Source of the DNA: Bacteroidales bacterium | Lineage (GTDB): Bacteria > Bacteroidota > Bacteroidia > Bacteroidales > UBA10428 | NCBI GenBank assembly: GCA_016926235.1 | Contig: JAFGOZ010000371.1 | Span: forward strand, 9,255-73,254 | Length of the DNA stretch: 64,000 bases | Reading direction: 5' to 3' | Shown: positions 29,606 through 37,626 of the stretch, in pieces | Numbering within the stretch: the stretch's first letter is position 1 | Layout: each line of letters opens with the position of its first letter | Translations under genes and position numbers: made by a program | Notes under the pieces: model-generated | Told to the model about the DNA's origin: nothing | Databases searched by the model: none | What the model saw: the letters and a program-made list of their open reading frames with translations, nothing else

Positions 29606-29633
29606 AAAGCTGCCTTCGGGTAGCTTTTTTTTT
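29606..29633 (+). terminator. Intrinsic terminator with UUCG tetraloop
   Basis: AAAGCTGCC, TTCG and GGTAGCTTT form a 9-bp stem with one G-U pair and a stable tetraloop, followed by a run of T. It closes the receptor/beta-helix unit. Confidence 0.9.
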
Positions 29634-29682
29634 GTTTATAACTAAAACAATGGAAGGGCAAATTGCCTTTTAATTGCCCGTA

Positions 29683-29796
29683 GTGCAACCTAATATCTCC
29701 CGCCCCGACGGGGTAGTTTTTACCAAAATCAAGCTTTTCTTAAACCAAACTAAGTATTTCTATACATTATCCCGTCGGGGCAGGATAGTATTGCAC
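29683..29796. repeat. Small palindromic element with imperfect terminal inverted repeats
   Basis: GTGCAA at 29683 and CCCCGACGGG (29703-29712) are mirrored by CCCGTCGGGG (29771-29780) and TTGCAC (29791-29796), giving arms of about 26-30 bases around an A+T-rich centre with no coding frame. The shape suggests a non-autonomous mobile or REP-like element. No target duplication could be recognised. Confidence 0.55.
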
Positions 29797-29801
29797 AACC
29801 T

Positions 29802-29836
29802 CTGTCAGCCTGCCTGAAGGTAGGGCAGGCTGACAG
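29802..29836. repeat. 13-bp perfect hairpin
   Basis: CTGTCAGCCTGCC (29802-29814) and GGCAGGCTGACAG (29824-29836) are perfect reverse complements around a 9-base loop. There is no T run, so it is more likely a dispersed palindromic repeat than a terminator. Confidence 0.75.
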
Positions 29837-29988
29837 GATTTATCAATCCTCAGGCTCACACTTCTACGGTCTTCCGTCTTCCGACTCCCGGCCCTGGTCT
29901 TCTGGCTCCTCAAAAAAATTGTTATGATTTATTCAATGTAAAGATTAAATTTGTCTTTATTAAATCAAAATTTAACCTTTACTTTTTC

Positions 29989-30696
29989 ATGGCAAATCTG
30001 AATGAATACAAAATCCTTATCGTGGATGATGAGGAAGATATTGTAGAATTCCTATCGTATAATATACAAAAAGAAGGTTACCGGGTCTTTGGGGCCCGGA
30101 ATGGGCTTTCCGCTATCGAATTGGCGCGCAAAGAATTGCCTCACCTGATACTTATGGATGTGATGATGCCCGAGATGGATGGAATTGAAACATGTGAAGA
30201 GCTCAGGAAAATAGCTGCATTAAATAATACTATAATTGCTTTCCTAACAGCCAGGGGAGAGGATTATTCGCAAATTGCCGGTTTTGAAGCAGGAGGGGAT
30301 GATTATATTACAAAGCCTATTAAACCAAAAGTTTTAATTAGCAGAATTAAGGCTTTGCTTAAACGGGTAAAAGACATTGAAGTAAATGCAGGTGCAGAAC
30401 CAGCTGAATTAATTATTGAACGGGACGGGTTGATCATAAACAGGGAGAAATACATGGTTTACAAGAATGGGGAGGAGCTTGTTCTTCCCAAAAAAGAGTT
30501 TGAATTGTTGGCGCTTTTAATTAATAAACCAGGAAAAGTTTTTTCAAGGGATGAAATCTTCAATACGATTTGGGGTGAAGATATTATCGTAGGTGACAGG
30601 ACTATTGATGTCCATATAAGAAAACTTCGCGAAAAAATTGGAGAGGAACGCATTGAAACGGTAAAAGGAGTAGGGTACAGGTATACCGAAAAGTAA
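29989..30696 (+). CDS. PhoB/OmpR-family response regulator
   Basis: A 235-residue DNA-binding regulator. Receiver (about 7-120): acidic DDEED, phospho-acceptor in LILMDVMMPEMDG, Thr in FLTARGED, Lys in YITKPIKP. Winged helix (about 138-233): LPKKEFELLALLINKPGKVFSRDEI, then the recognition helix region DRTIDVHIRKLREKIG and VKGVGYRY. No histidine kinase is adjacent on its strand; the nearest is the minus-strand hybrid kinase at 32074. It follows the receptor/beta-helix unit and could be its regulator. The pst-linked PhoB-like regulator at 49460 is a paralogue. Confidence 0.94.
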   Translation: MANLNEYKILIVDDEEDIVEFLSYNIQKEGYRVFGARNGLSAIELARKELPHLILMDVMMPEMDGIETCEELRKIAALNNTIIAFLTARGEDYSQIAGFEAGGDDYITKPIKPKVLISRIKALLKRVKDIEVNAGAEPAELIIERDGLIINREKYMVYKNGEELVLPKKEFELLALLINKPGKVFSRDEIFNTIWGEDIIVGDRTIDVHIRKLREKIGEERIETVKGVGYRYTEK

Positions 30697-30738
30697 TCAC
30701 CTGTTACGAATTTTCAATTCGTTATTATCCTTTCTGTT

Positions 30739-30972
30739 TCAGGCTAAGGTCTTAGAATTTATCAGGCTTTGAATATCATCCGCGTAGGTTTTTTCATGTT
30801 TTACAAAAAAATCATATAAATCCGCTACGGCCTCATCCATTGTAAGCTGTTTATATCTGTATAATTGCCGAACAGAATTAATCCTCATTTTTAGCGTGGT
30901 ACTTTTTATATCTGGATAGGTATTGCTTTTTATCAGATGGATCCATTCCTTCTTGTTTTTATCCGGTATCAT
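30739..30972 (-). CDS. Small helical protein of unknown function
   Basis: A 77-residue charged protein starting MIPDKNKKEWIHLIKS. No signal peptide or membrane segment; helices predicted by eye (IKSTTLKMRINSVRQLYRYKQLTMDEAVADLYDFFVKH). It starts 49 bases after the helical protein gene on the same strand and is probably the last gene of the SpoIIE-hybrid-kinase transcript. Not recognised. Confidence 0.5.
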   Translation of the reverse strand: MIPDKNKKEWIHLIKSNTYPDIKSTTLKMRINSVRQLYRYKQLTMDEAVADLYDFFVKHEKTYADDIQSLINSKTLA

Positions 30973-31021
30973 TTTTATTTGGTTATTTCAAATGTTTTAA
31001 ATTCATTTTTATCTAATCCTT

Positions 31022-32017
31022 TTAACTGCTTTTATTTGAGGTTATTGGTTTTGGTTTTATCATTGCAGGTTTTTTCATGGTTGTGGGTTTCGTTTTTGGG
31101 GTAACCTTTGTTTCAGCGCTTTTTGTTTCTGGGGCGGTTGTTTTTTCTGCTTCCGTATAGGATTCAACAGTACCTGCTATCTCATTGGTCAATTTTGTTT
31201 TTTCTTTGTTTTCTGCTTTTTCTGCTTTCTCTGCTACTGGTTTTTTAGTTACTGCCTGTTGTTCTTTCATTTTAGCTTTTTGTTTTTTATCCTTCTTATC
31301 GTCCTTCCTGGATTCTTTTTCTGTAATTACCCTGCTTTCCCTGTATTTCTTTACAAATTCTTTATCTGTCGTTTCAAATAGGGTTATGAGTTTATCCAGC
31401 TTGTAATTTAAAAGGTTATCATTTGCTTTTACCATTTTATTAATTTGTTTCCTGCACTTATTGAGATAACTTATGGAGTCTCTTAATTGCAATACCGAAT
31501 CGATGTAACGTTTTATGTTCTTTTTAAGTTCTTCAATCATATCCTGTGTTAACCCATAGGAATGGATACTTTCTTTAACTTTCTCCTTTTTGTTTTTCAC
31601 AATAAGTTTATCAGCAGTTTTAACCGATTTATCATAGGCCGTTTTTGCAGATTTCCATATGGTTTTACATTTGCTGATTAATTCCGAATCTTTAACCTTG
31701 GATAATTTTTCAGCAGTAAAACCTAATTTTTTCGCCAGGTTTTCATTATCAGTATCGTAGGCATAAACCTGAAGCACGGAGCATACAGGAACCGCCGAAT
31801 TTATTAATATTTCCTTTCTGTTTATTTTTTCCATTAAGACAGGTGTTATATCTGTGGCATCTTCTTTTTTCAAGTTTGTTAAAACCTCGTTGTTTGCGAA
31901 GAACCCATCTATGGTATTCTTAAATTCCGGGATCCCGTCCCATTTAGGGCTTCCTTCCTTTAATTGTCCCTGTACTTTAAAGTACATTTCGGTTTTCCTG
32001 TTTTGTTTATCTTTCAT
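31022..32017 (-). CDS. Helical protein of an unrecognised family, with Lys/Ala/Thr-rich tail; paralogue of 59868-60509
   Basis: 331 residues, no signal peptide. Residues 1-235 form an all-helical region, and residues about 236-331 are a low-complexity, strongly basic tail. The folded part is clearly homologous to the protein at 59868: MY.xVQ..L near the start, W(D/N)G(I/V)P at about 26-30, YGLT in the middle, and the C-terminal LLNYKLDKLITLF with a following F, Y and RVI (the other has LLNNRLDKLMLMF and RARVI). Both genes lie just after a hybrid histidine kinase (57 bases here), which suggests a signalling or scaffold role. The basic tail could bind nucleic acid or polyphosphate, which is speculative. 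Confidence 0.75.
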   Translation of the reverse strand: MKDKQNRKTEMYFKVQGQLKEGSPKWDGIPEFKNTIDGFFANNEVLTNLKKEDATDITPVLMEKINRKEILINSAVPVCSVLQVYAYDTDNENLAKKLGFTAEKLSKVKDSELISKCKTIWKSAKTAYDKSVKTADKLIVKNKKEKVKESIHSYGLTQDMIEELKKNIKRYIDSVLQLRDSISYLNKCRKQINKMVKANDNLLNYKLDKLITLFETTDKEFVKKYRESRVITEKESRKDDKKDKKQKAKMKEQQAVTKKPVAEKAEKAENKEKTKLTNEIAGTVESYTEAEKTTAPETKSAETKVTPKTKPTTMKKPAMIKPKPITSNKSS

Positions 32018-32073
32018 AATTGAATTTTTATTTGTTATTTAATTTCTTTTCAGATGAATACATGGTTTGCCAT

Positions 32074-34113
32074 TTATCTTTGTTTTACAGGCATTTCCAG
32101 GAAGTAGTTGATCTTTTCAAGGATCACTTCTTTTAAAATAGGTTTGATTATAAAATCGTTTCCGCCGGCCTGCATAGCTTCGTCTATGAAACTTTTTAAG
32201 GCATATGCCGGCTCTACGATGATTGGTACTTCAGTATCCAGTTTCCTTATTTTTCTTATTGTTTCTATCCCGTTTAATCCCGGCATGCCAATATTTATTA
32301 GTATCAGGTTAATATTAGGATAATCGGTAAATATCTTTAATGCCTCGTTGCCATCGCATGCCCTTATTACCAGCGCTCCGGTTGGTTTAAGTATGGCCTG
32401 TAGCAATTCAAAGCTGGCATCATTGTTTTCTACTAAGAGTATCGTACGGTCATCAAATTCAAACTTCTTTTGGATGGGTGTTTCGTCCGTTTGATGCCCT
32501 TCTTCAACAAGGGTAACAGGTAATGTAACCTTAAATGTTGAGCCGGTGCCAGGTTCAGATACAAGGGATATTTTTCCTCCCATCAATTCAATCAATTGTT
32601 TCGATATAGCCAGTCCTAGACCGGCTCCTCCATAATGGCTGTGTATCGAATTATCAGCTTGGGCAAAGCGTTCAAATATTTTTTCCTGCTTATCGGATGG
32701 TATCCCGATCCCGGTATCCCTGATCTTAATAATAAGGTTGTTGTTTTCGAATCCATATATTATGCCTACGCTTCCATGGGAGGTGAATTTAATGGCATTT
32801 CCTATAAGGTTATTGATTATCTGGCTTAAACGCTGTTTATCAGTAAGCGTAACCAGATTTTGCATGTATTCCGATTGCAAAAATATTTTTAATCCGGGCT
32901 TGACCTTTTCAATAATATGTTTGAATTGTTCATAAATATCTTCAAGTAGCTTGTGGATGTCTACATCGTTATTGTGGATTTCAATTTTCCCGGCTTCTAT
33001 TTTGGTAAAATCAATAAGGTCATTGATGATTTTTATAAGGATTTCACTGCTTTGCCTTATCTGGTTTATGAATTGTTTTTTTTCTTCCTCATTTTGATAC
33101 CTGGGATCGGCCAGAAGTTCAGAAAACCCCAGTATGCCATTGAGCGGGGTCCTGATCTCATGGCTTACATTTGCCAGGAACGCGCTTTTTTCTTTGTCTT
33201 GTTTTTCTGCTTTCTCTTTTTCTTTTTTCAGGTTTCTAATGTAATCTTTGCGATGGGTGATATCAATAATTATGCCGAGGTAACCGTTTTTGGAAGGTTC
33301 GTGGTTTATACGGTTTATTGACATAAAGGCAGGGAAGGTATTTCCATCTTTTCTTTTTGCTTCAAACTCAATGAAGCCAGATTTGGTATCCCCTGTTATG
33401 GATGCTTTTTCAGTTAACAGGTTAAACAAGTTCAGGATACTGAAGTCATCTTCACCATCGCCTATATCGTATTGAAACTTATCCAGGAAATACGGGTTTG
33501 CATATACTATTTTACCATCAACATCGGCTTCGAATACCCCAATTGGTAAACACTCCAAAAGGCAATGATAATGGATCCTTTCAAAATTTAGGAGTTCTAT
33601 TACTTCATCTTTGTTTCGAATTATTTGTCGGATATAAAACCCAAGTTTCTCAAATTGCATCAGGAAATGTTGTATTTCTGATGATTCACCTTTGAAATCA
33701 ATGTTTATTTGCCATTTGGATTTGTTCTCCAGGAACCTTGATATCTTGTCAGATAGTTTTTTTAATGGCCTTGTTATATGCTGAGACAATAAAACGCCGA
33801 TTAGTAAAGTAAAAAGAAAGAGTGAAATCCCTGAATAGATGTAAAACCTGTTTAATGACGCCATAACAAGCATCCTAAGGTTCCCAAGGTTTTCTTGTAT
33901 CGCAAGCAAATTTTCTCCTGTGGTGTTTTTAAGGCCATCAAATGGTTTTGGTTGTGATACCTGTACCTGATATTTTTGTATTGTATTGGACAGTTCGTCA
34001 ATCCTTGTTATATCCTGAATATAAAAACGACTGCCAAAGATTAAAATACTTGCAGCTACAAGCAACTCAAAAAACAGTGATAAAAGTATACGGTTCCTCA
34101 GTGGTCTAAGCAT
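32074..34113 (-). CDS. Hybrid histidine kinase with a degenerate receiver
   Basis: A 679-residue membrane sensor kinase. TM1 (about 8-28), short periplasmic segment, TM2 (about 93-113), HAMP (about 113-170), PAS (about 180-290, IVYANPYFLDKFQYDIG), HisKA with phospho-acceptor His in NVSHEIRTPLNG (about 317), HATPase (about 425-540, N box IGNAIKFT, GTGS). The C-terminal receiver (about 555-675) has Asn 607 in ILINIGMP where Asp is required, and VEPAY where Thr/Ser is usual, though the KPI Lys remains. It is thus probably a non-phosphorylatable pseudo-receiver. It lies between the SpoIIE-type phosphatase and the helical protein on the same strand. Confidence 0.92.
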   Translation of the reverse strand: MLRPLRNRILLSLFFELLVAASILIFGSRFYIQDITRIDELSNTIQKYQVQVSQPKPFDGLKNTTGENLLAIQENLGNLRMLVMASLNRFYIYSGISLFLFTLLIGVLLSQHITRPLKKLSDKISRFLENKSKWQINIDFKGESSEIQHFLMQFEKLGFYIRQIIRNKDEVIELLNFERIHYHCLLECLPIGVFEADVDGKIVYANPYFLDKFQYDIGDGEDDFSILNLFNLLTEKASITGDTKSGFIEFEAKRKDGNTFPAFMSINRINHEPSKNGYLGIIIDITHRKDYIRNLKKEKEKAEKQDKEKSAFLANVSHEIRTPLNGILGFSELLADPRYQNEEEKKQFINQIRQSSEILIKIINDLIDFTKIEAGKIEIHNNDVDIHKLLEDIYEQFKHIIEKVKPGLKIFLQSEYMQNLVTLTDKQRLSQIINNLIGNAIKFTSHGSVGIIYGFENNNLIIKIRDTGIGIPSDKQEKIFERFAQADNSIHSHYGGAGLGLAISKQLIELMGGKISLVSEPGTGSTFKVTLPVTLVEEGHQTDETPIQKKFEFDDRTILLVENNDASFELLQAILKPTGALVIRACDGNEALKIFTDYPNINLILINIGMPGLNGIETIRKIRKLDTEVPIIVEPAYALKSFIDEAMQAGGNDFIIKPILKEVILEKINYFLEMPVKQR

Positions 34114-34293
34114 TTTGTTTATCTCCTAATACATCAATAATCCTTTTAAAGTTCCCTGTTTTATCTTAAGTTTAGCTTAATTTATCCTTAAGAAAACCTA
34201 ATGTTAATAAGTTTTTATTCAGCCGGGCCATAGATCTTTGATATTCAAAAAGATGGCCATGCGCAAGGATGCAAGTCGGCGTCGGGTATATTT

Positions 34294-36042
34294 TTAGTTC
34301 GAGATAGCAGCCTGGTGTTTGAAGTGTAAGTCAATAACCTTGCCAAAAGGAGGGCGGAGGCCAATTAACAGGACATCATCTGTTTGTTCAAGGTTGCCTT
34401 TCCATTCCTCAAAAATTGAATTATATATTTCTCCCTGCAATTTCATTGGTTTCGAAGAATGGTTAAGCAGCATATCTTTGAAATATTTTGACCGGAATTT
34501 TTGACGGGATTGCTCTCCAAACTGGTCAACAAATCCATCTGAGAAAATATAAATTGAGTCTGAACTATCAATTTTTAAAATATTACTTGTAAAAGGCCTG
34601 TTTCCTTTGATATCCAACCCTATAGGTATTTTGTCCCCAGGTATATGTTCCAGGTCATTATTCCTTATTATATATAATGGACGTTTTGCCCCTGCAAATT
34701 CAATGACCTCTTTTTTATGGTCAAAAATAAGAAGGGCCATGTCCATTCCGTCGTTTGATTTATCAATGCAGCCTTCGGTTTGTAATGTTTCGAGTAATCG
34801 TTCCCTTAAGAGGTTAAGTATTTTGTCAGCCTGATAATTGTTTTTTCTAAGAATAATTTCATTCAGTAAGGCATTGCCCAACATGCTCATAAATGCCCCC
34901 GGAACACCATGGCCTGTGCAATCTACAAGTGCCAATACACTTATTTCTTCCTCTTCAATATGTTTAAACCAGTAAAAATCACCACTAACTACAGCTTTGG
35001 GTTTCCAGATTATAAAACTGTCAGGAAAAACATCCATGATAGTGTTTTTATTGGGCAGAAATGCCTCTTGTATTTTTTTTGCATATACTATACTGTCAAG
35101 GATACTTTTGTTTTGTTTTTCTATTATTTCACTTTTTATCAGGACCTCGTCCCTCTGGGCCAATATTTCTTCATTTTGTTCTTTTATATGTTCATTCTGT
35201 GCCTGTATCTGCCGGGTCCTCTTAACGATATTGTCCTCAAGAAAGTTGATCTGGTTCCATACCTCTTTTCGCAGGATCAAAAAATTATCTGCCAGCTTTC
35301 CAATTTCATCTTTCCTTTTCCTTATAGTTAACGGTTCCATGTCGGTGAACTTACTTTTAACAAAAGCAGATATAGTATCGGAGAGCATGATAATCCTGTT
35401 TGTGGTGCGTTTGGAAATGATTATGCTTAATAATATACCTGCAATTAATATAACAAATGCAGTCAATTCGAATGCACGTTTCATTTGGTTTGCCAGATGC
35501 ATTCTTCGGTTTATAGTATCATCGGTAATTTGTGAAATTTCACTTAATATGGTATTCTTTTTATTATCCAGTTCGGACTTTAAACCGGTCAGTTCTTCGG
35601 TTATAAGGTTGCCTGCCGGTAATTCATTTTTATGATTTTGTTGAAGCGTATTAATGATCGTATTAAAGTCTTCCTGGTATTGGCCTATAATAGTATTTAC
35701 TTCGTTTAACTCATGAAATATACCGAATTCATTAATAACAGGGGAATTCAATAATGTATTTATCTCATTTTTTATAGTTGACATATACATCCTGTGTTCT
35801 TCGAGGTATGTACTATAGTTTGTGTGGTAAAAGAGATCGTTGTTTGCATCATATATAAAAAAATCGTTTATCGTTATAGCATCCTTAAGCAGGTGTACCT
35901 GAACTGTTTTTACTGTACTGTTGAAATGGTTTATCTTGTTTATCTTTTTATTATATAGTAAGTTTAGTATAGCAATGAACCCATACAACACAATCAGGCT
36001 TAATAAAACAGCCAATACCTTAATTCTTATACTCTTCCTCAT
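34294..36042 (-). CDS. Membrane PP2C/SpoIIE-type serine phosphatase with HAMP domain
   Basis: 582 residues. TM1 (about 9-29), extracytoplasmic four-helix-like sensor (about 30-185), TM2 (about 187-207), HAMP (about 207-260), coiled coil (about 262-315), then SpoIIE phosphatase (about 335-570). Metal-binding acids are seen in VVSGDFYWF, LALVDCTGHGVPGAFMSMLGNALL, YIFSDGFVDQFG and QTDDVLLIGL. Such enzymes usually dephosphorylate anti-anti-sigma-type STAS proteins; no STAS gene is in the window. The 180-base gap before the hybrid kinase and the shared direction suggest co-regulation. Confidence 0.9.
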   Translation of the reverse strand: MRKSIRIKVLAVLLSLIVLYGFIAILNLLYNKKINKINHFNSTVKTVQVHLLKDAITINDFFIYDANNDLFYHTNYSTYLEEHRMYMSTIKNEINTLLNSPVINEFGIFHELNEVNTIIGQYQEDFNTIINTLQQNHKNELPAGNLITEELTGLKSELDNKKNTILSEISQITDDTINRRMHLANQMKRAFELTAFVILIAGILLSIIISKRTTNRIIMLSDTISAFVKSKFTDMEPLTIRKRKDEIGKLADNFLILRKEVWNQINFLEDNIVKRTRQIQAQNEHIKEQNEEILAQRDEVLIKSEIIEKQNKSILDSIVYAKKIQEAFLPNKNTIMDVFPDSFIIWKPKAVVSGDFYWFKHIEEEEISVLALVDCTGHGVPGAFMSMLGNALLNEIILRKNNYQADKILNLLRERLLETLQTEGCIDKSNDGMDMALLIFDHKKEVIEFAGAKRPLYIIRNNDLEHIPGDKIPIGLDIKGNRPFTSNILKIDSSDSIYIFSDGFVDQFGEQSRQKFRSKYFKDMLLNHSSKPMKLQGEIYNSIFEEWKGNLEQTDDVLLIGLRPPFGKVIDLHFKHQAAISN

Positions 36043-36506
36043 GCTTAATCAATTTATAATGCCACAAATTTTTGAATGAACTATATCTGCAAAGTAAAGA
36101 AGTGGGGCAGATATTGCGATTAACTTGATATTAAGATAAAATTAGGTTTTGGTTACGTATTTGAACATGTTAAAATCTCAAGATTCCAATAGCTTTTACG
36201 TCGTTTCATTATGTTTTGAACTGACTTAAATGTCATCGGATGAATTTATAGCAAAGTCATAATTAACATAACATGGGTTAAATCTTAATTTGTTATGCAA
36301 ATATTATAAATGGCATATATTTTCATCTTGAGGCAGTTAAAAAAAATATTCAATTTAAATATTAAATTAACACAAAACATACATTAAAATATCCATCCCA
36401 TCAAGCTTCTTCATTCATAACATTCAGGCAAAATTGATTTTTACATAACACCTCAGGGAACGCTTCTTAATAGTTTAGCACCGTCTAATTTTTAATAAAA
36501 TATAAT
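36043..36506. other. 464-base intergenic region with no gene
   Basis: A+T-rich divergent promoter region between the SpoIIE-type gene and the type IX secreted protein. It holds scattered TTAACA words (36263, 36367) but not the 11-bp phased array seen at the other phosphate promoters. No coding frame or strong hairpin was seen. Confidence 0.6.
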
Positions 36507-37508
36507 ATGATGAAAAGATTTTTACTAAGCCTGAGTGCATTATTTATTGGGGTGTTCCTGTTCCAGGTGAATGCCCAAACAACATTGGAGATACCTATTA
36601 TTGCCACTGGTGGTACTGATAGTGTAGATGTTGAGTATTCAGATCCGGATACAGTTATCTGGATTGTTGTTCCACTGTCATCTGATGATGCAGAACAAGA
36701 GAATGATGAGATCGATTCTTATTTTGACGATGACCTTGATTTGGGCTGGGAAGGGGCGCCTGATGCCATGAATACGGTTAATCTGGGTTTAAGGTTTCAG
36801 AACGTGACCATCCCTAAAGGTGCGACCATTGATTCAGCATACCTGATTTTATGTTCGCATGAAGCTCGCGAAGCTATTTTGGATGCAGCCTTAATAACAA
36901 TTAAAGGCGAAGCATCTGACAGCGCTATGACTTATGATGTGGATACCTTTTTAATTACCGATCGTACAAAAACTACAGCTACAGTAACCTGGGCAGATAG
37001 TACAGCCTGGGGGCTTTATACATATCATAAAAGCGCCGATATATCTTCAATAATCCAGGAAATCATTGACCGCCCGGGTTGGAATACGGGTAATCCCATA
37101 AGCCTTATATTAACAGGCGAAGACCAGGGCCCCAGTGATTATTTAAATTCAAGGGAAATAGAAGCCTTCGAAAACATAGCTGATCCGGGTGATGGCGGCG
37201 ATGGACAAAACCATCCGGAGAGAAGGCCCAAACTCAGGATAGTTTATAATACGGCAACGCGCGTTAACCAATATGGATTATCCCGTTTAGCTGTTTATCC
37301 AAACCCGGCAAGGGACATATTTCATATCTCGGTAATTGATAAATCGGAAATCTCTATTGTTGACATTACAGGGAAAGAAGTAATGAATTTTGTAGCAGAA
37401 AAGAATTCTACAACAACGGTAAATGTTAGTAATTTACATAGTGGAATGTATTTTGTCAAAGCTGTTCAAAACAATAATAGCCTGACTTGTAAGGTAATTG
37501 TTAAATAG
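36507..37508 (+). CDS. Type IX secreted protein with DNRLRE-like beta-sandwich
   Basis: 333 residues exported to the cell surface. Signal peptide to about 24 (VFLFQVNAQ); a beta-sandwich region (about 85-255: NTVNLGLRFQNVTIPKGATIDSAYLILCSH...) like DNRLRE/PA14-associated structural domains; then a type A type IX sorting domain (about 265-333: LAVYPNPARDIFHIS, IVDITGKEV, LHSGMYFVKAV, ending KVIVK). No catalytic motif was seen. It precedes the phosphatase/phytase genes on the same strand, with a hairpin and T-run between. Confidence 0.86.
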   Translation: MMKRFLLSLSALFIGVFLFQVNAQTTLEIPIIATGGTDSVDVEYSDPDTVIWIVVPLSSDDAEQENDEIDSYFDDDLDLGWEGAPDAMNTVNLGLRFQNVTIPKGATIDSAYLILCSHEAREAILDAALITIKGEASDSAMTYDVDTFLITDRTKTTATVTWADSTAWGLYTYHKSADISSIIQEIIDRPGWNTGNPISLILTGEDQGPSDYLNSREIEAFENIADPGDGGDGQNHPERRPKLRIVYNTATRVNQYGLSRLAVYPNPARDIFHISVIDKSEISIVDITGKEVMNFVAEKNSTTTVNVSNLHSGMYFVKAVQNNNSLTCKVIVK

Positions 37509-37520
37509 AGATTTGGTTAA

Positions 37521-37589
37521 AACTGTCCATTAAAATTGGCTATAATATTGATTTCTTTTAACTGATTTAGTGGACAGTTCTTTTTTTTT
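37521..37589 (+). terminator. Long-loop intrinsic terminator or attenuator
   Basis: AACTGTCCA (37521-37529) and TGGACAGTT (37571-37579) make a perfect 9-bp stem with a 41-base loop, followed by C and nine T. It ends 37 bases before the TonB receptor start and so must stop or reduce transcription entering the phosphatase/phytase genes. Confidence 0.7.
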
Positions 37590-37626
37590 GCATGAGGAGA
37601 TTACAGGTTTTTATGAAGATAACAGA

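Noticed and set aside
37570..37626. GTG start of the second TonB receptor
   Set aside because: The GTG lies in the terminator stem; ATG at 37627 gives a proper signal peptide.
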